Shown in pieces: positions 47,001 to 56,900 of a DNA stretch of 64,000 bases. This stretch comes from Mesostigma viride (Eukaryota; Streptophyta; Mesostigmatophyceae; Mesostigmatales; Mesostigmataceae). The DNA lies in NCBI GenBank assembly GCA_009746045.1, contig RPFO01000579.1, positions 559,660-623,659 of the forward strand, given 5' to 3'. Position 1 is the first letter of the stretch. Every line of letters starts with the position of its first letter. Below the pieces are notes generated by a model. The model had not been told where the DNA came from and did not search any database. It saw nothing but the letters and a program-made list of their open reading frames with translations. The translations under genes and the position numbers were made by a program.

Positions 47001-50000
47001 GGGGTGGGTTTGCCACCGGTGGCTGTGGTTGTTTACACTATGCTACATAGTGGGGTATAGTATACCATAGTGGTGTGTAGTGACCGGGCGGTAGCAACGT
47101 GCTGCGAATGCTGGGGTAGGTTTCTTTTGTATCGAAGCTCTCTGCTAGTAAATACGCTGGGGGGGGTCAGTCACATCAGCTTGTTATTGGACGGCTGGGG
47201 TAGGTTTCTTTTGTATCGAAGCTCTCTGCTAGTAAATACGCTGGGGGGGTCAGTCACATCAGCTTGTTATTGGACGGCTGGGGTAGGTTTCTTTTGTATC
47301 GAAGCTCTCTGCTAGTAAATACGCTGGGGGGGGTCAGTCACATCAGCTTGTTATTGATCGGCTTCTTATTTACCAAAGCTATTTACTAGTAAAGACGCTG
47401 GGGGCTCAGTCACATCGACTTCTTACTTATTGGTTTCTTATTTATCGAAACTCTCTTATAGGTAATGCTTATTCCGACTTGTATTTATGTTTACCAAATT
47501 ATCGTCATTTATGTCGTAATGACTTCGTATACACCAAGAAGTGTTTTCGCCCTCGTTGGCCTTAGGACCTCTTGCTTCCCTCCACCTGCTGCGTGCCGGA
47601 TGCCTGCTGCCACCACCACTGTCTGTGCCTCCCTCCCTCTGTGGCCTGTGCCGTGAACAGTGCCTCCTGGGCAAAATATCCCTTCCCCACCCCTTGCTTC
47701 TCTCTGCCCGGTGGTGCGCCTGCTACCACCCGTCACGCCTCAGCCCTTGCTCATCATCTCTGCCCCCATGACTCCGTGCCTGTGCCATATGCATGTCGCC
47801 AGTGACATACCCCTCGTCACCTCACGTGTTCGATCGCTCTCTATCAGCTCCTGCCTCGCTGTGCCAAACCATTTCGACTCGTGCCAGATTAAATAAAAAT
47901 CAAATGCAGATGAAATTAAGTTATACTTGTGCCAAAGGCTGCCACCGCCACCCGCTACGCGTCCCTCATCAGCTGCAGCTGCCTGCTGGGCGAGTACCCC
48001 TCAACACTCCTTTGCTTCCCCTTGCCCCCTGTTGCGTGCCATATGCCTGTTGCCAGCTACGCCTCCCTCATCGGCCTGTGCCGCGTGCACTGCCTGCTGG
48101 GCGACTACCACGGCGCGCTGCGGGCGATCGAGCCCGTCGACGTCTTCCACCGCGGCCTCTACCAGAAGGTGCCGCAGGGCCACATCGCCGCCCTGTACTA
48201 CGCTGGATTCTCCTACATGATGCTGTGCCGGTGGGTGGGACAGCGACTAGGTTTACAACAGAACGCGGCCAGTGTGTGTGATGCCGGTGAGTGGTGTAAT
48301 CGGTGCACGCATGTCGCGCAACACCCAGTTTTTGTTTCGTTTCCTTTTCGATTGTTTCCTTGTCTCATTCAGTATCAGCCGGTGCCTTTCCTTTCCTTTT
48401 AGATTGTTTCCTTGTCTCATTCAGTATCAGCCGGTGCCTTTCCTTTCCTTTTCGATTGTTTCCTTGTCTCATTCAGTATCAGCCGGTGCCTTGCCTTTCC
48501 TTTTCGATTGTTTCCTTGTCTCATTCAGTATCAGCCGGTGCCTTGCCTTTCCTTTTCGATTGTTTCCTTGTCTCATTCAGTATCAGCCGGTGCCCTTTGG
48601 AGGGCATATATAATATCCTACAATATGCTAATGATTATAACAGCCGGTGCCCTTTGGGGGGCATATATAATATCCTACAATTTGCTAATGATTATATCAG
48701 CCGGTGCCCTTTGGGGGGCATCTCCCTTTTGTCCCGCTAGCAGGAAACCGCCAGCCTCCTAACCGGCGCTCTCACGAATGTTTCGTTCATCTCTCTGTCC
48801 CCACATTCTCTTTATGTACCTGCTGGTCCCCCTGGTTATGAGGAGGCGGCCACCCTCTCCAACAGCGTTCTTACCCATGTCCCCCCCCTTCCTATCTGTA
48901 TCTACTGCCTCTGTCTATTTACTCAGTTATGAGGAGGCCACCCTGTTCAGCAGTGCGCTGGTCTTACATCTCTAACACCCCCTGTTCTCTTTGATTCAAC
49001 CAGTATTCCCTCCTTTCCTCCCCCCACCCCCCAGTTACGAGGTGGCGGCCACCCTGTTTAAGAGCAGGCAGGCTCGTGTACATCTCTAACACCCCTTGTT
49101 TCTTTCTCCCTCCTCCTATCTGCATCTACTGCCCTCATTATAAATTCCTTGTCTATCTTATTCAGTTACGAGGAGGCGGCCACCCTGTTCAACAGCGCGC
49201 TGGTCTACATCTCGCGCGCCAAGCACTACCACACGCGCATGGCGGCCTACGACCAGATCCTGAAGAAGAACGAGCAGATCTTCGCGCTGCTCGCCATGTG
49301 CATCGCGCTCTGCCCCGCGTGGCTGCTGCTCGAGGAGGCCGTGTCGTCGGTCCTGCGCGACAAGTATGGCGAAAAGGTGAGTAGGACAAGTGCGGCGAAA
49401 AGGGGAATAGGCCAAGTCGGGGTAAAATTGGCTCTTTTTTAGCAAATTTAGCAAATTAGCGGAAGGCGGGGGGCGAGATTAATTAAGAGGTACCTTGAAA
49501 TTAAATAAGACGCATACCTCTATCGAGATATATGTTTGGAGGCGAGTTTCTATTGGCGTTAATTTGTACTATTGTACGACAACTGTCAAGGGTGACGGCA
49601 TGTACTGAAATCGCGGATACTTTCTAGATCGATTGCGCATTCGACGGTTAAAAGGCAGAGCTGCGGTTGAAAGTACTGTACGTGGGGGGGACGGTGTTAC
49701 AACGGGGGGGGGACGCATTTATGGGGGGGGGGGACGATGTTACAACGGGGGGACGGTGTTACAACGGGGGGACGGTGTTACAACGGGGGGGCGAGATTAA
49801 TTAAGAGGTAAGTTACCTTGAAATTAAATAAGACGCACGCCTCTATCGAGATATATGTATGGAGGCGAGTTTCTATTGGCGTAAATTTGTAGTATTGTAC
49901 GAAAACTGTCAAGGGTGACGGAAAGTACTGAAATCGCGGAAGTGTCGCGGGGACGTTTCTACTTTCTAGATCGATTGCGCATTCGACGGTTAAGAGGCAG

Positions 50001-52258
50001 AGGTGCGGTCGACTGGCAGTACTGTACGACGGTGTTGGACGGAATTTCCGGTTAGCGATGCGGTATAAAGCTTTGCATGTCACGTTGTCGGATCTTAGCC
50101 CTTGCGTCGCGCTATGCTGTGGCGAACTTATTCTCCGCCGTCAGATTGCACCGTCGATGAGCGTCGATGCTCGTCGATGAACCCAACGCAAGCCATGTGA
50201 CGGAAAGAAGTAAAAATTGGTGCGGCGGCCTCTAAGCCTGAGTTTGGTAAAGTACGGAACTTGTAGCCCGGCGACTCCGCGTCGAGCAGTCCGCAGGTAG
50301 TCCGCCGGCGTTAATTTGTTAATTTTGTTAATTTGTAAACTGGGGACAACCTAGTCAGTAAAAAAGTATGGTGAATAGGGGAATAGGACAAGTTTGTGAA
50401 TAGGGGAATCAGACAAGTTTGTGAATAGGGAAATAGGACAAGTATGGTGAATTGGGGAATAGGAAAAGCACAGCGAGTAGGGGAATAGGATAAGTACGTT
50501 GAAAAGGGGAATAGGACAAGTGCGTCGAAAAGGGGAATAGGACCAAAGTACGGGGTAGAGCGATTAGGAGGGCTGGCACGATTGCGGTCTTGACAAACTT
50601 CAAGCTTGTTGGGTATATTCTAATCCTTATGTAGGCAGGGAGAGAGGGTGGCTCAAGGGCGCGTAGGCAGGGAGAAAGCCTGGTTGAGTCACGTGTTACG
50701 TCGAACTGCCGCAGGTCTCTTGTCAGCCTTTTTTTCTTCCCCCTCCCCCTCCCGCATACACACCGCCCTTCTGTCTGAGGGGGGATGTCTGAGCACATTC
50801 CGCTCTCGCCTCGCCCCCCCGCAAAAAAAAGAAAGAGCCCTTCCCACCACATAGCTGTGCTCTAATTGAATTGCATCATGCCGTTTGCCCGTCCCTCTTT
50901 TCCCTCCCCCCCCCTCCCCGCCATTTTCCAGATGGCGCGCATGCAGCGCATGGAGGAGGTTGTCTTTGACGAGCTGTTTGCGTACGGCTGCCCCAAGTTC
51001 GTGTGCGCGGCGCCGCCCACCATCGAGGGGGGGCTCGGCGACCACCACCAGGTGAGGGGTGGCTGTGCGCCCTTTGCCGCGGGGTGGCTGTGCTGATGTG
51101 TGCTGTCTCTCGGCTGTCCGCCTTGACTCACCAGGAGGCCTCTGTGCGGCTGCCGCTCGTTTTGTTGGCTGCTGAAATCCTGCAGGCCGCAATCCACTTT
51201 GCCCCCCACCATCCCTTCACACATTTACCATTCATGGCTGTCCCCTTGGGAGCAGGAGGCATCGAAGCTGCAGCTGAGGCCGTTTGCCATGCAGCTAAGT
51301 GAGGTGCTTACCATGCTGCTCATGCAGGCCGCTTACCATGCAGCTAAGTGAGGCGCTCTCCATGTGGCTAACTGGAGTGCTTGCCCCCACGCGTTCGTTC
51401 ATGCCCTTTCGCCTGCCTGGGTTCCTCAGGAGGCGTTTGTGCTGCAGCTGAAGCTGTTCCTGGCCGAGATCCGCCAGCAGCAGCTGCTCCCGGCGATCCG
51501 CTCGTACCTCAAGCTCTACTCAACCATCACGATCTCCAAGCTGGCCGACCTGATGGAGGTGGAGGAGAGCGTGCTGCGGTGGGTGGCTGGTAGTTGGCGT
51601 ATTGGGTCACTATAACATGGTCTATAGAATGAATGGGGTCACTAAAACATGGTCTACAGAATGAATGGGGTCACCATAACATGGTCTATAGAATGAATGG
51701 AAGAGGGACATGGAGGTGGAGGAGAGCGTGCTGCAGTGGGTGCGGTTGTTAGCTGTAGGGATACCGACAAGATATCACTGGCAAGATACGGCCTATAATA
51801 GCCCGTCACTGAAAGAGCAGATTTAAGTGTCACCGGGAATAGTAGCCTCAGCTCAGACAGTCCTCAGCTCAGACAAGCTGTGTCTTGTACTCCATTGTCT
51901 TCTATTCCATTCTTTTTAGGGTCTAGGGTTTAGGGTTTAGGCTGTCTTCCATTCCATTCTTTTTAGGGTTTAGGGTTAGGGTTTGGGGTGTCTTGTATTC
52001 CTTTCCCTATCCCTGCTCGCCCGTACGGTGCGAGATGGCCCTCCCACATGTGCCAGGGTATCCTTCTGACCAGGCCATTTCATGGGCCCCCCCTTTTTCC
52101 CCCTTGTCTTCCCTTCCTCTCCCACACCACACCACACCCACACCACACACTATACTATAGTGACCACACCACACCACACACACACACACAATTCTCCACA
52201 CGAATTCTTGCATCATAACCGCTGTGCCTCCTTGCTATGCTCTCATGCGGATCCTTAG

Positions 52259-52355
<97 letters not shown>

Positions 52356-53995
52356 GTTCCCTTCCCTCTCCTTCTTTTGCCCCCCCCTGGCTTTCCTTTC
52401 TTTGGCCTCATCCTCCTTGTGCCCACTGGCAGCATGCCGCCACTGTGCCTCAAGGCCATACTCTGACCCTCAATCTGTCCCCTCCGCCCCGCTCGTTGCG
52501 CTTTCCGCCCACATGTTTCTTAAACTTGCAGCACGCAACTGCTGTGCCTCAAGGCCAAGGCGATCCATTCGTACGCGCAGGGAGGGGGGGCACAGCGCGG
52601 CACCCACCACGATGTGGATTTCTTCATCGATGGGGTAAGGCTCCCCCCTTGTTCGTCACATACCACTACTGGTGTTATGATCATCGTCACTCTACTGCAC
52701 TGCACTCACCACGATGTGAATTTCTTCACCGACGGAGTATGTCCCCCCCTCTTCTCTGACAGATCCTAGCACTGGAGTGTTTTACAAATACTTGTGTACT
52801 AGTGTATTAAGAATAGTGCCTTGAATATACTAGTGTATCCCCCCCCCTTCTTAGACAGATACTAGGGACAGTGTTTTACAAATAATAGTGTGTTTTAGTG
52901 ATTAGAAAATGTCAGTGTTTTACAAATACTAGTGTATTAATAATATTAGTACATTGCATATACTAGTGTATTAAGAGTACCAGTGTAGTGAAAGTAGTGT
53001 ATTGTTGTTACTGCTCTGCGCGGCACCCCTCTCGACGCAGGATTTGTCCATCAACAGGGTATCCTGGTATAATATACAACTGTGACGATTTAATTGATTA
53101 ATGTATTTTGTTGTCAGAATGTCCATTCTTAGCATCCTGTTCACGCTCTAGTGCTGTTCTTAGCACTTTGTGTACGTAATAGTGCTGTTGTCATACAGTG
53201 CGGGTTGGCCACGATTCTTCTGACTCTATTTTGCTATGCCCACACTTGGGCACTTCAGGACGTGGGTTACGTATTTTGTGGGGGCAAGTTTGTAACCTGA
53301 CTCGACCCGTTAATCTGTGGTGGGGTGGGGGTGGGGGTGGGGGTGGGGGTGGGGTGGGGGTGGGGGTGGGGTGGGGGTGGGGTGGGTGGGGGTGGGGGTG
53401 GGGGTGGGGGTGGGGGTGGGGGTGGGGGTGGGGGTGGGGGTGGGGGTGGGGGTGGGGGTGGGGGTGGGGGTGAGGGTGAGGGTGGAGGTGGGGGTGTGCG
53501 TTTGTGTTTTCCTGACTTGACCCGCTGGTATCTCCTTCCTTGCTCCGCACCTTATTTCTGGCAGGACATGGTGCACGTGGCCGACACGACCGTCCAGCGC
53601 AACTTCGGTGACTTCTTCGGCCACCACATCCGCAAGGTAGGATGGCATGAGCAGGGCAAGGTAGTATGACGTGAACAGGGCACGTTTTTTGTTTCATGCC
53701 TTGTCACCGCGTGCGTTGGGTGGGACCTCCGGCATGGCATGTGCCACTGCATGCACAAGGTTGGACGGCATGAGCTGGGGTTGATTGCCACCGCATGCTG
53801 CAAGTAGGCAGAGACAGACAACCACAGTTTTGCACGTCAATCGGTTGGTTGACCCCCACTACCACCACACACACACACCACCCTCCTTCCCCCCCCCCCC
53901 CCCCGCCCCGGCCCCACCCAACACCCCAGCTGTCGGACATCACGCGCGAGTTGGAGGCGCTGCCCAACCCCATCTTTGTCGCGCCCGTCATCTAA
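43508..53995 (+). CDS. EIF3L: Eukaryotic translation initiation factor 3 subunit L, ten exons
   Basis: Exons: 43508-44023, 45778-45813, 46879-47003, 48057-48230, 49166-49376, 50932-51051, 51430-51578, 52532-52634, 53565-53636, 53930-53995. All introns are GT-AG and phases agree, giving about 523 residues against roughly 560 in animals. Recognisable blocks in order: LYKEMYFRHIYAKVSPSLAQ, NQWLFDMIDEFIYQFQSFSQ, VWNVLGVLNFLQALVDKADI, VHCLLGDYHGALRAIE, RVRPE-type segment YQKVPQGHIAALYYAGFSYM, LYSTITISKLADLMEVEE (PCI-domain winged helix) and DMVHVADTTVQRNFGDFFGH. eIF3L binds eIF3k at the periphery of eIF3 and supports 40S initiation. The start ATG at 43508 matches the conserved N-terminus. A TGTAA hexamer-like signal, the usual green-algal polyadenylation signal, lies at 54271-54275. 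Confidence 0.96.
45228..45545. repeat. 23-bp minisatellite in eIF3L intron 1
   Basis: About 14 units of AGTAGTATCCTAACTGCGCT followed by CCA or GCA. The rest of intron 1 (44024-45227) shows nothing I can name. Confidence 0.95.
45622..45662 (+). repeat. Acceptor-side echo of eIF3L exon 2
   Basis: CCACCCACCCACCTGGTCTG followed by GGCC resembles the live acceptor CGCCCACCCACCAGGTCTGG at 45764-45783. Here the AG has become TG, so this copy is inactive. Confidence 0.75.
45778..45813 (+). CDS. EIF3L: eIF3L exon 2 (36-bp microexon)
   Basis: Encodes exactly VWNVLGVLNFLQ, phase 0 at both ends, acceptor CCACCAG and donor GTACGG. The residues correspond to the conserved W-V-VLN-L segment after exon 1. 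Confidence 0.93.
46440..46785. repeat. (GTACA)n pentanucleotide satellite in eIF3L intron 2
   Basis: About 40 pure GTACA units (46526-46720) flanked by diverged GTATA units. The unit is nearly self-complementary, so long frames appear on both strands as artefacts. Confidence 0.95.
46879..47003 (+). CDS. EIF3L: eIF3L exon 3
   Basis: ALVDKADIVLILNKERASGD ... SGGSNVLRVLG, phase 2 at a GTGGGT donor. Confidence 0.94.
47078..47340 (+). repeat. Donor-side echo of eIF3L exon 3 expanded into a tandem array
   Basis: GACCGGGCGGTAGCAACGTG ... GCTGGGGTAGG at 47081-47120 copies the end of exon 3 plus donor (46969-47007). From there a unit of about 84 bp, each ending GGCTGGGGTAGGTTTC, repeats about three times to 47340. 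Confidence 0.85.
47575..48000 (+). repeat. Acceptor-side echoes of eIF3L exon 4
   Basis: The copy at 47949-47996 reads GCTACGCGTCCCTCATCAGC ... CTGCCTGCTGGGCGAGTACC, close to exon 4 (48057-48113). An older copy at about 47590-47672 keeps TGGCCTGTGCCGTGAACAGT and GCCTCCTGGGC. Upstream CTTGC/CCTGTTGCC tracts are repeated with them. Confidence 0.82.
48057..48230 (+). CDS. EIF3L: eIF3L exon 4
   Basis: The acceptor TTGCCAG is followed by YASLIGLCRVHCLLGDYHG, ending FSYMMLC plus two bases of Arg, donor GTGGGT. Confidence 0.95.
48335..48725. repeat. Two minisatellites in eIF3L intron 4 (52-bp and about 56-bp units)
   Basis: The first array (48335-48590) has units ending TTCCTTGTCTCATTCAGTAT, which resemble the exon 5 acceptor region (CCTTGTCTATCTTATTCAG). 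The second (48590-48725) has GCCGGTGCCCTTTGGGGGGC and ATATATAATATCC. The first may descend from an acceptor echo. Confidence 0.85.
48836..49085 (+). repeat. Three acceptor-side echoes of eIF3L exon 5
   Basis: Copies start at about 48836, 48930 and 49036: TATGAGGAGGCGGCCACCCT, TATGAGGAGGCCACCCTGTT and TACGAGGTGGCGGCCACCCT. Two continue to the CTGGTCTACATCTC equivalent and then TAA. The live exon begins TTACGAGGAGGCGGCCACCC at 49166. Confidence 0.92.
49166..49376 (+). CDS. EIF3L: eIF3L exon 5
   Basis: The acceptor TTATTCAG is followed by YEEAATLFNSALVYISRAK, then KKNEQIFALLAMCIALCP, ending VLRDKYGEK at a GTGAGT donor. This junction has seeded a minisatellite downstream. Confidence 0.95.
49380..49425 (+). 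repeat. Immediate donor-side echo of eIF3L exon 5
   Basis: Directly after the live donor, GGACAAGTGCGGCGAAAAGG and GGCCAAGTCGGGGTAAAATT repeat GCGACAAGTATGGCGAAAAG from the exon end. This is an evident start of tandem duplication. Confidence 0.85.
49468..50030. repeat. Direct duplication of about 220 bp in eIF3L intron 5
   Basis: 49468-49690 and 49787-50030 share GCGAGATTAATTAAGAGGTA through CGCATTCGACGGTTA with small changes, separated by GGGGACGGTGTTACAACGGG repeats. Confidence 0.85.
50358..50560 (+). repeat. Minisatellite derived from the eIF3L exon 5 donor
   Basis: About nine units of roughly 23 bp, GGACAAGTATGGTGAATAGG followed by GGAATA, clearly related to the exon 5 end plus donor (GACAAGTATGGCGAAAAGGT at 49359-49378). 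The array lies almost 1 kb from its source. Confidence 0.9.
50932..51051 (+). CDS. EIF3L: eIF3L exon 6
   Basis: MARMQRMEEVVFDELFAYGC, then PKFVCAAPPTIEGG. 40 codons, phase 0. F-Y-CPKF is conserved in the family. Confidence 0.94.
51131..51290 (+). repeat. Two acceptor-side echoes of eIF3L exon 7
   Basis: ACCAGGAGGCCTCTGTGCGG at about 51131 and AGCAGGAGGCATCGAAGCTG at about 51254 resemble CTCAGGAGGCGTTTGTGCTG (51426-51445), each after a pyrimidine-rich stretch. Confidence 0.82.
51430..51578 (+). CDS. EIF3L: eIF3L exon 7 (start of PCI domain)
   Basis: EAFVLQLKLFLAEIRQQQLL, then IRSYLKLYSTITISKLADLM, ending EESVL plus CG, donor GTGGGT. Confidence 0.95.
51712..51750 (+). repeat. Donor-side echo of eIF3L exon 7
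   Basis: GGAGGTGGAGGAGAGCGTGC then TGCAGTGGGT copies 51555-51583 with one base changed at the donor (CGGTGGGT to CAGTGGGT). Three copies of an ACATGGTCTAYAGAATGAAT repeat lie between. Confidence 0.92.
51915..51990. repeat. Interstitial telomere-like repeats in eIF3L intron 7
   Basis: Two blocks of TTTAGGG/TTAGGG (TTTTTAGGGTCTAGGGTTTA and TTTTTAGGGTTTAGGGTTAG), separated by GCTGTCTTCCATTCCATTC. Plant and many algal telomeres use TTTAGGG. Blocks are too short to be functional ends. Confidence 0.85.
52264..52352. repeat. (CT)n microsatellite in eIF3L intron 7
   Basis: About 44 CT units. An acceptor-side echo of exon 8 with GCATGCCGCCACTGTGCCTC follows at about 52431-52465 (live: GCACGCAACTGCTGTGCCTC). 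Confidence 0.93.
52532..52634 (+). CDS. EIF3L: eIF3L exon 8
   Basis: RTQLLCLKAKAIHSYAQGGG ... HHDVDFFIDG, phase 0 at a GTAAGG donor. VDFYIDKDM-like context continues into exon 9. Confidence 0.92.
52697..53070 (+). repeat. Donor-side echoes of eIF3L exon 8
   Basis: CACGATGTGAATTTCTTCAC plus CGACGGAGTATG at 52710-52741 copies the exon 8 end (52608-52640). A weaker copy with CGACGCAGGATTTGTCCATC and AACAGGGTATC lies at 53033-53064. Repeats of TTTTACAAATACTAGTGTAT lie between. Confidence 0.82.
53320..53492. repeat. (GGGGGT)n G-rich array in eIF3L intron 8
   Basis: About 28 units of GGGGGT or GGGGT on the coding strand, with strong G-quadruplex potential in the pre-mRNA, 73 bp before exon 9. Confidence 0.95.
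53565..53636 (+). CDS. EIF3L: eIF3L exon 9
   Basis: DMVHVADTTVQRNFGDFFGH then HIRK, 24 codons, phase 0, donor GTAGGA. Highly conserved C-terminal motif. Confidence 0.95.
53640..53815 (+). repeat. Donor-side echoes of eIF3L exon 9
   Basis: GGCAAGGTAGTATGACGTGA at 53656 follows GCAAGGTAGGATGGCATGAG at the live junction. GCACAAGGTTGGACGGCATG (53754) and TGCAAGTAGG (53799) are older copies. Confidence 0.78.
53930..53995 (+). CDS. EIF3L: eIF3L exon 10 (last)
   Basis: The acceptor CACCCCAG is followed by LSDITRELEALPNPIFVAPV then Ile and TAA. Confidence 0.92.
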   Translation: MSDITRELEALPNPIFVAPVI

Positions 53996-56900
53996 ACCCA
54001 CTGCCCGGCATCTAAACCCAGCGCCTGGCAAGGGATGAACTGTACTCAGGCAACCTTTGACATGGAGCCCTGGGGGGGGGGGGGTCAATTGCCGTGCTAC
54101 ACTAGGAGGAAGGACATAGGCGTGGGCCCCAATGAGATGGCTGCCGTGGGCCTTGGGCGGTGGGCGGCACATCGGGCCCTTCACAGGGCGCAGAGGTCCA
54201 TGTCTTTTCCAGCCAATCACAACATGGGAGCAAGCAGCAGGTGGCTGGATACCGCAGTAGACTCGCGGCCTTTGTAAGCCTGAGGTCAGTGGTCTCTTGA
54301 GCATGAGTTAGGGAGGGCCCGGCTCTGCGGCGGCGGCGTATGATTATCGAGCGTGGGGGGGGATAACAGGTGGGCATTCCACGCTGTGGTGGTGCCACCC
54401 GGGGGGGTGGCTGTTTCGGGGACCGCATGGGGTCGGGCCAGGCTGAGGTTTGGGGGACTGTTCAGGATCCTGCTGGCAAGTCATTGGTTGTGGGGGCTAT
54501 CAGGATCATGATGGCTGTTGAAGTAGCGCGGGTCTTCTGGAACGGGTCTTTTGGAACGGGTCTTCTGGAACGGGTCTTCTGGAACGGGTCTTCTGGAACC
54601 GGTCTTCTGGAACGGGTCTTTTGGAACCGGTCTTCTGGAACGGGTCTTCTGGAACCGGTCTTCTGGAACGGGTCTTCTGGAACGGGTCTTCTGGAACGGG
54701 TCTTCTGGAACGGGTCTTCTGGAACGGGTCTTTTGGAACCGGTCTTCTGGAACGGGTCTTCTGGAACCGGTCTTCTGGAACGGGTCTTTTGGAACGGGTC
54801 TTTTGGAACGGGTCTTCTGGAACGGGTCTTCTGGAACGGGTCTTTTGGAACGGGTCTTTTGGAACGGGTCTTCTGGAACGGGTCTTTTGGAACGGGTCTT
54901 CTGGAACGGGTCTTCTGGAACCGGTCTTCTGGAACGGGTCTTTTGGAACGGGTCTTCTGGAACCGGTCTTCTGGAACGGGTCTTTTGGAACGGGTCTTTT
55001 GGAACGGGTCTTCTGGAATGGGTCGACTGGTTGGTTGGTTGGGGATGGGGCGCGCCCAAGTTCCCTGTCATTTGGGGTATCACCGGTTGGTTTGGGGCGG
55101 AGGGTGCCAGGTCATCGCATGGGCAGAGGGGGAAATGAATTCAAGACAAGAACGGTCTGTGACAACCATGGCACGGCAGCGAGACAGCTTGGGGGTGCAC
55201 GTGAACGATCCTGCGGCTGAAACGCCGTGTGAGAAGCCCCGTGGGTACTCTGAAAGGTACTACCTCACGGTCGGGACTTCTGCAGTCGCCCATGACGTGG
55301 CCGCGGATGAAGGAATAGATGGGAGGTGGTTTGCCGTGGGCGAGCGCCCTGCCCATGTGATATTATCCCAGTGGATGCAGTGGATCAAGTGGGTGCTGGG
55401 TGGGTCCAGCATTTCAGAGGGCGGGGCTGACAATGTCAGCAACATATTCCCATTGTTTCGTCCGCCCAGTCCCCGTCCGTGCCATTTTCTGCGTGTGCGG
55501 ACTAGACACTTTCAGCAAATGGCAAGGATGTGCGGTCGGTATGCGGCTTGCGAGTCAACGCGAAAGGGTTGGTGCGCGGCCTCCCCAACGGCGGGGCATG
55601 AGGGAGTTGACGGCATGATGGGGGAAGAGCAATGGGTCCCTGCTGAATGGGGGCGTGGGGGGGAAGAGCAGCAATGCCTGCTGGTTGCTGACGGCCAGGG
55701 TGGTGTCTTGTCCGCCCAGCAGGCCTCGTGTGCGGGAAAGGCATGCGTCACCAGCAAGCCTCCTGCAATGGTATCTGTCAAAGCTACCTGCCACTCATGT
55801 TATAGCCATGCCATGGCTCATGGGGTGGGGGGAAGGAAGGCTCTCCAGCACAAGGCAGTTTCGAAAAAGTCTTTCTCGTTGGACAAAGCGGAAGCAGAAG
55901 CACCTCCTCCTTGTAGGGCAATGAGCTCATCTAGCCCGCCATGGGGCGCTCGCTTGCGGTCACGTCAGGCCCACATCCATGGGGGTGGCCCGCCCTGGGA
56001 CTCCACGGCCGGGTTATCCACGGACGCCTCCCCCCCCAAGGGATGCTATGGACGGACGAGAGATGCATTGCCGCAGATGGAGTGCATGGAGCCGAGAGCA
56101 GCGCGCTTCTTGCGGGCTGCCTCTTTCTATCCGCCTGCGGCTCTGCAAGGCAAAGGGGTTGGTTACCATTCTTGTTGGCTCCTCGCAAGCAGTGGGTGGG
56201 ATTCCCCTTGCTGCCCACAGTTTGCAGCAGCCAGTGGTTTTAGTGTCTCCCGTGCCCGCTTCCGCGTGTGCGGCTGCGATCGTCAGATTCGAGTAACTTC
56301 TGGGGGGCGCGTCGGCCTGTGCTGCAGCTTATGGTAGCGACTGCGACTGCTAGTTTGGCAAAGGGGGAACGTGCCAGCGATGCAGATGGAGGGGTGAGAA
56401 CGGACAGGCGTCCGGGGGAGGGCGGGGGGGGGGGGGGGGCTGGTCGAAAGGAATGGGCGGAGGAATAGATAGGCAGTTAGGATAGCTTGTTAGCTAGGTA
56501 GCCGAGCTCTCTTTGGGGGTTTTGATATGGAGGTTCTATAGCCCCCCCATGGGGCTTTTTCAATAAAAATGTCCTGCTTGTGTATTCTGCAGCTGTGGTT
56601 TGCCAGCCCTGCCCCATGTGCGGGCGTGGTCCATGCGCGCTGAGAGCTCCATGATTTGCAGCACTCCACGTGTGCAGTGCTCCCTGAGCGCACGCACGGT
56701 TTGCATGGACTTGCAGCGTGGGCTCCTTGAACTTGGAGTCCAATGTGTCTGCTTCTCCGCGGGATTCTCCGCGGGAAGTTTGGGGGGGAGGGGGGGGGAC
56801 TTGGTTGGCCTGAAAAATCTCGTTCTGGAAGTCATTGGGGCCAAAACCCTTGTGTGCAACGGCAGCATCGCTGGCTATGTGGCACGTTTTCTGGGGTCCA

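Noticed and set aside
54370-56337. A 655-codon plus-strand frame
   Set aside because: Its first third is the 14-bp minisatellite read through and the rest matches no family. It overlaps equally long frames on the other strand.
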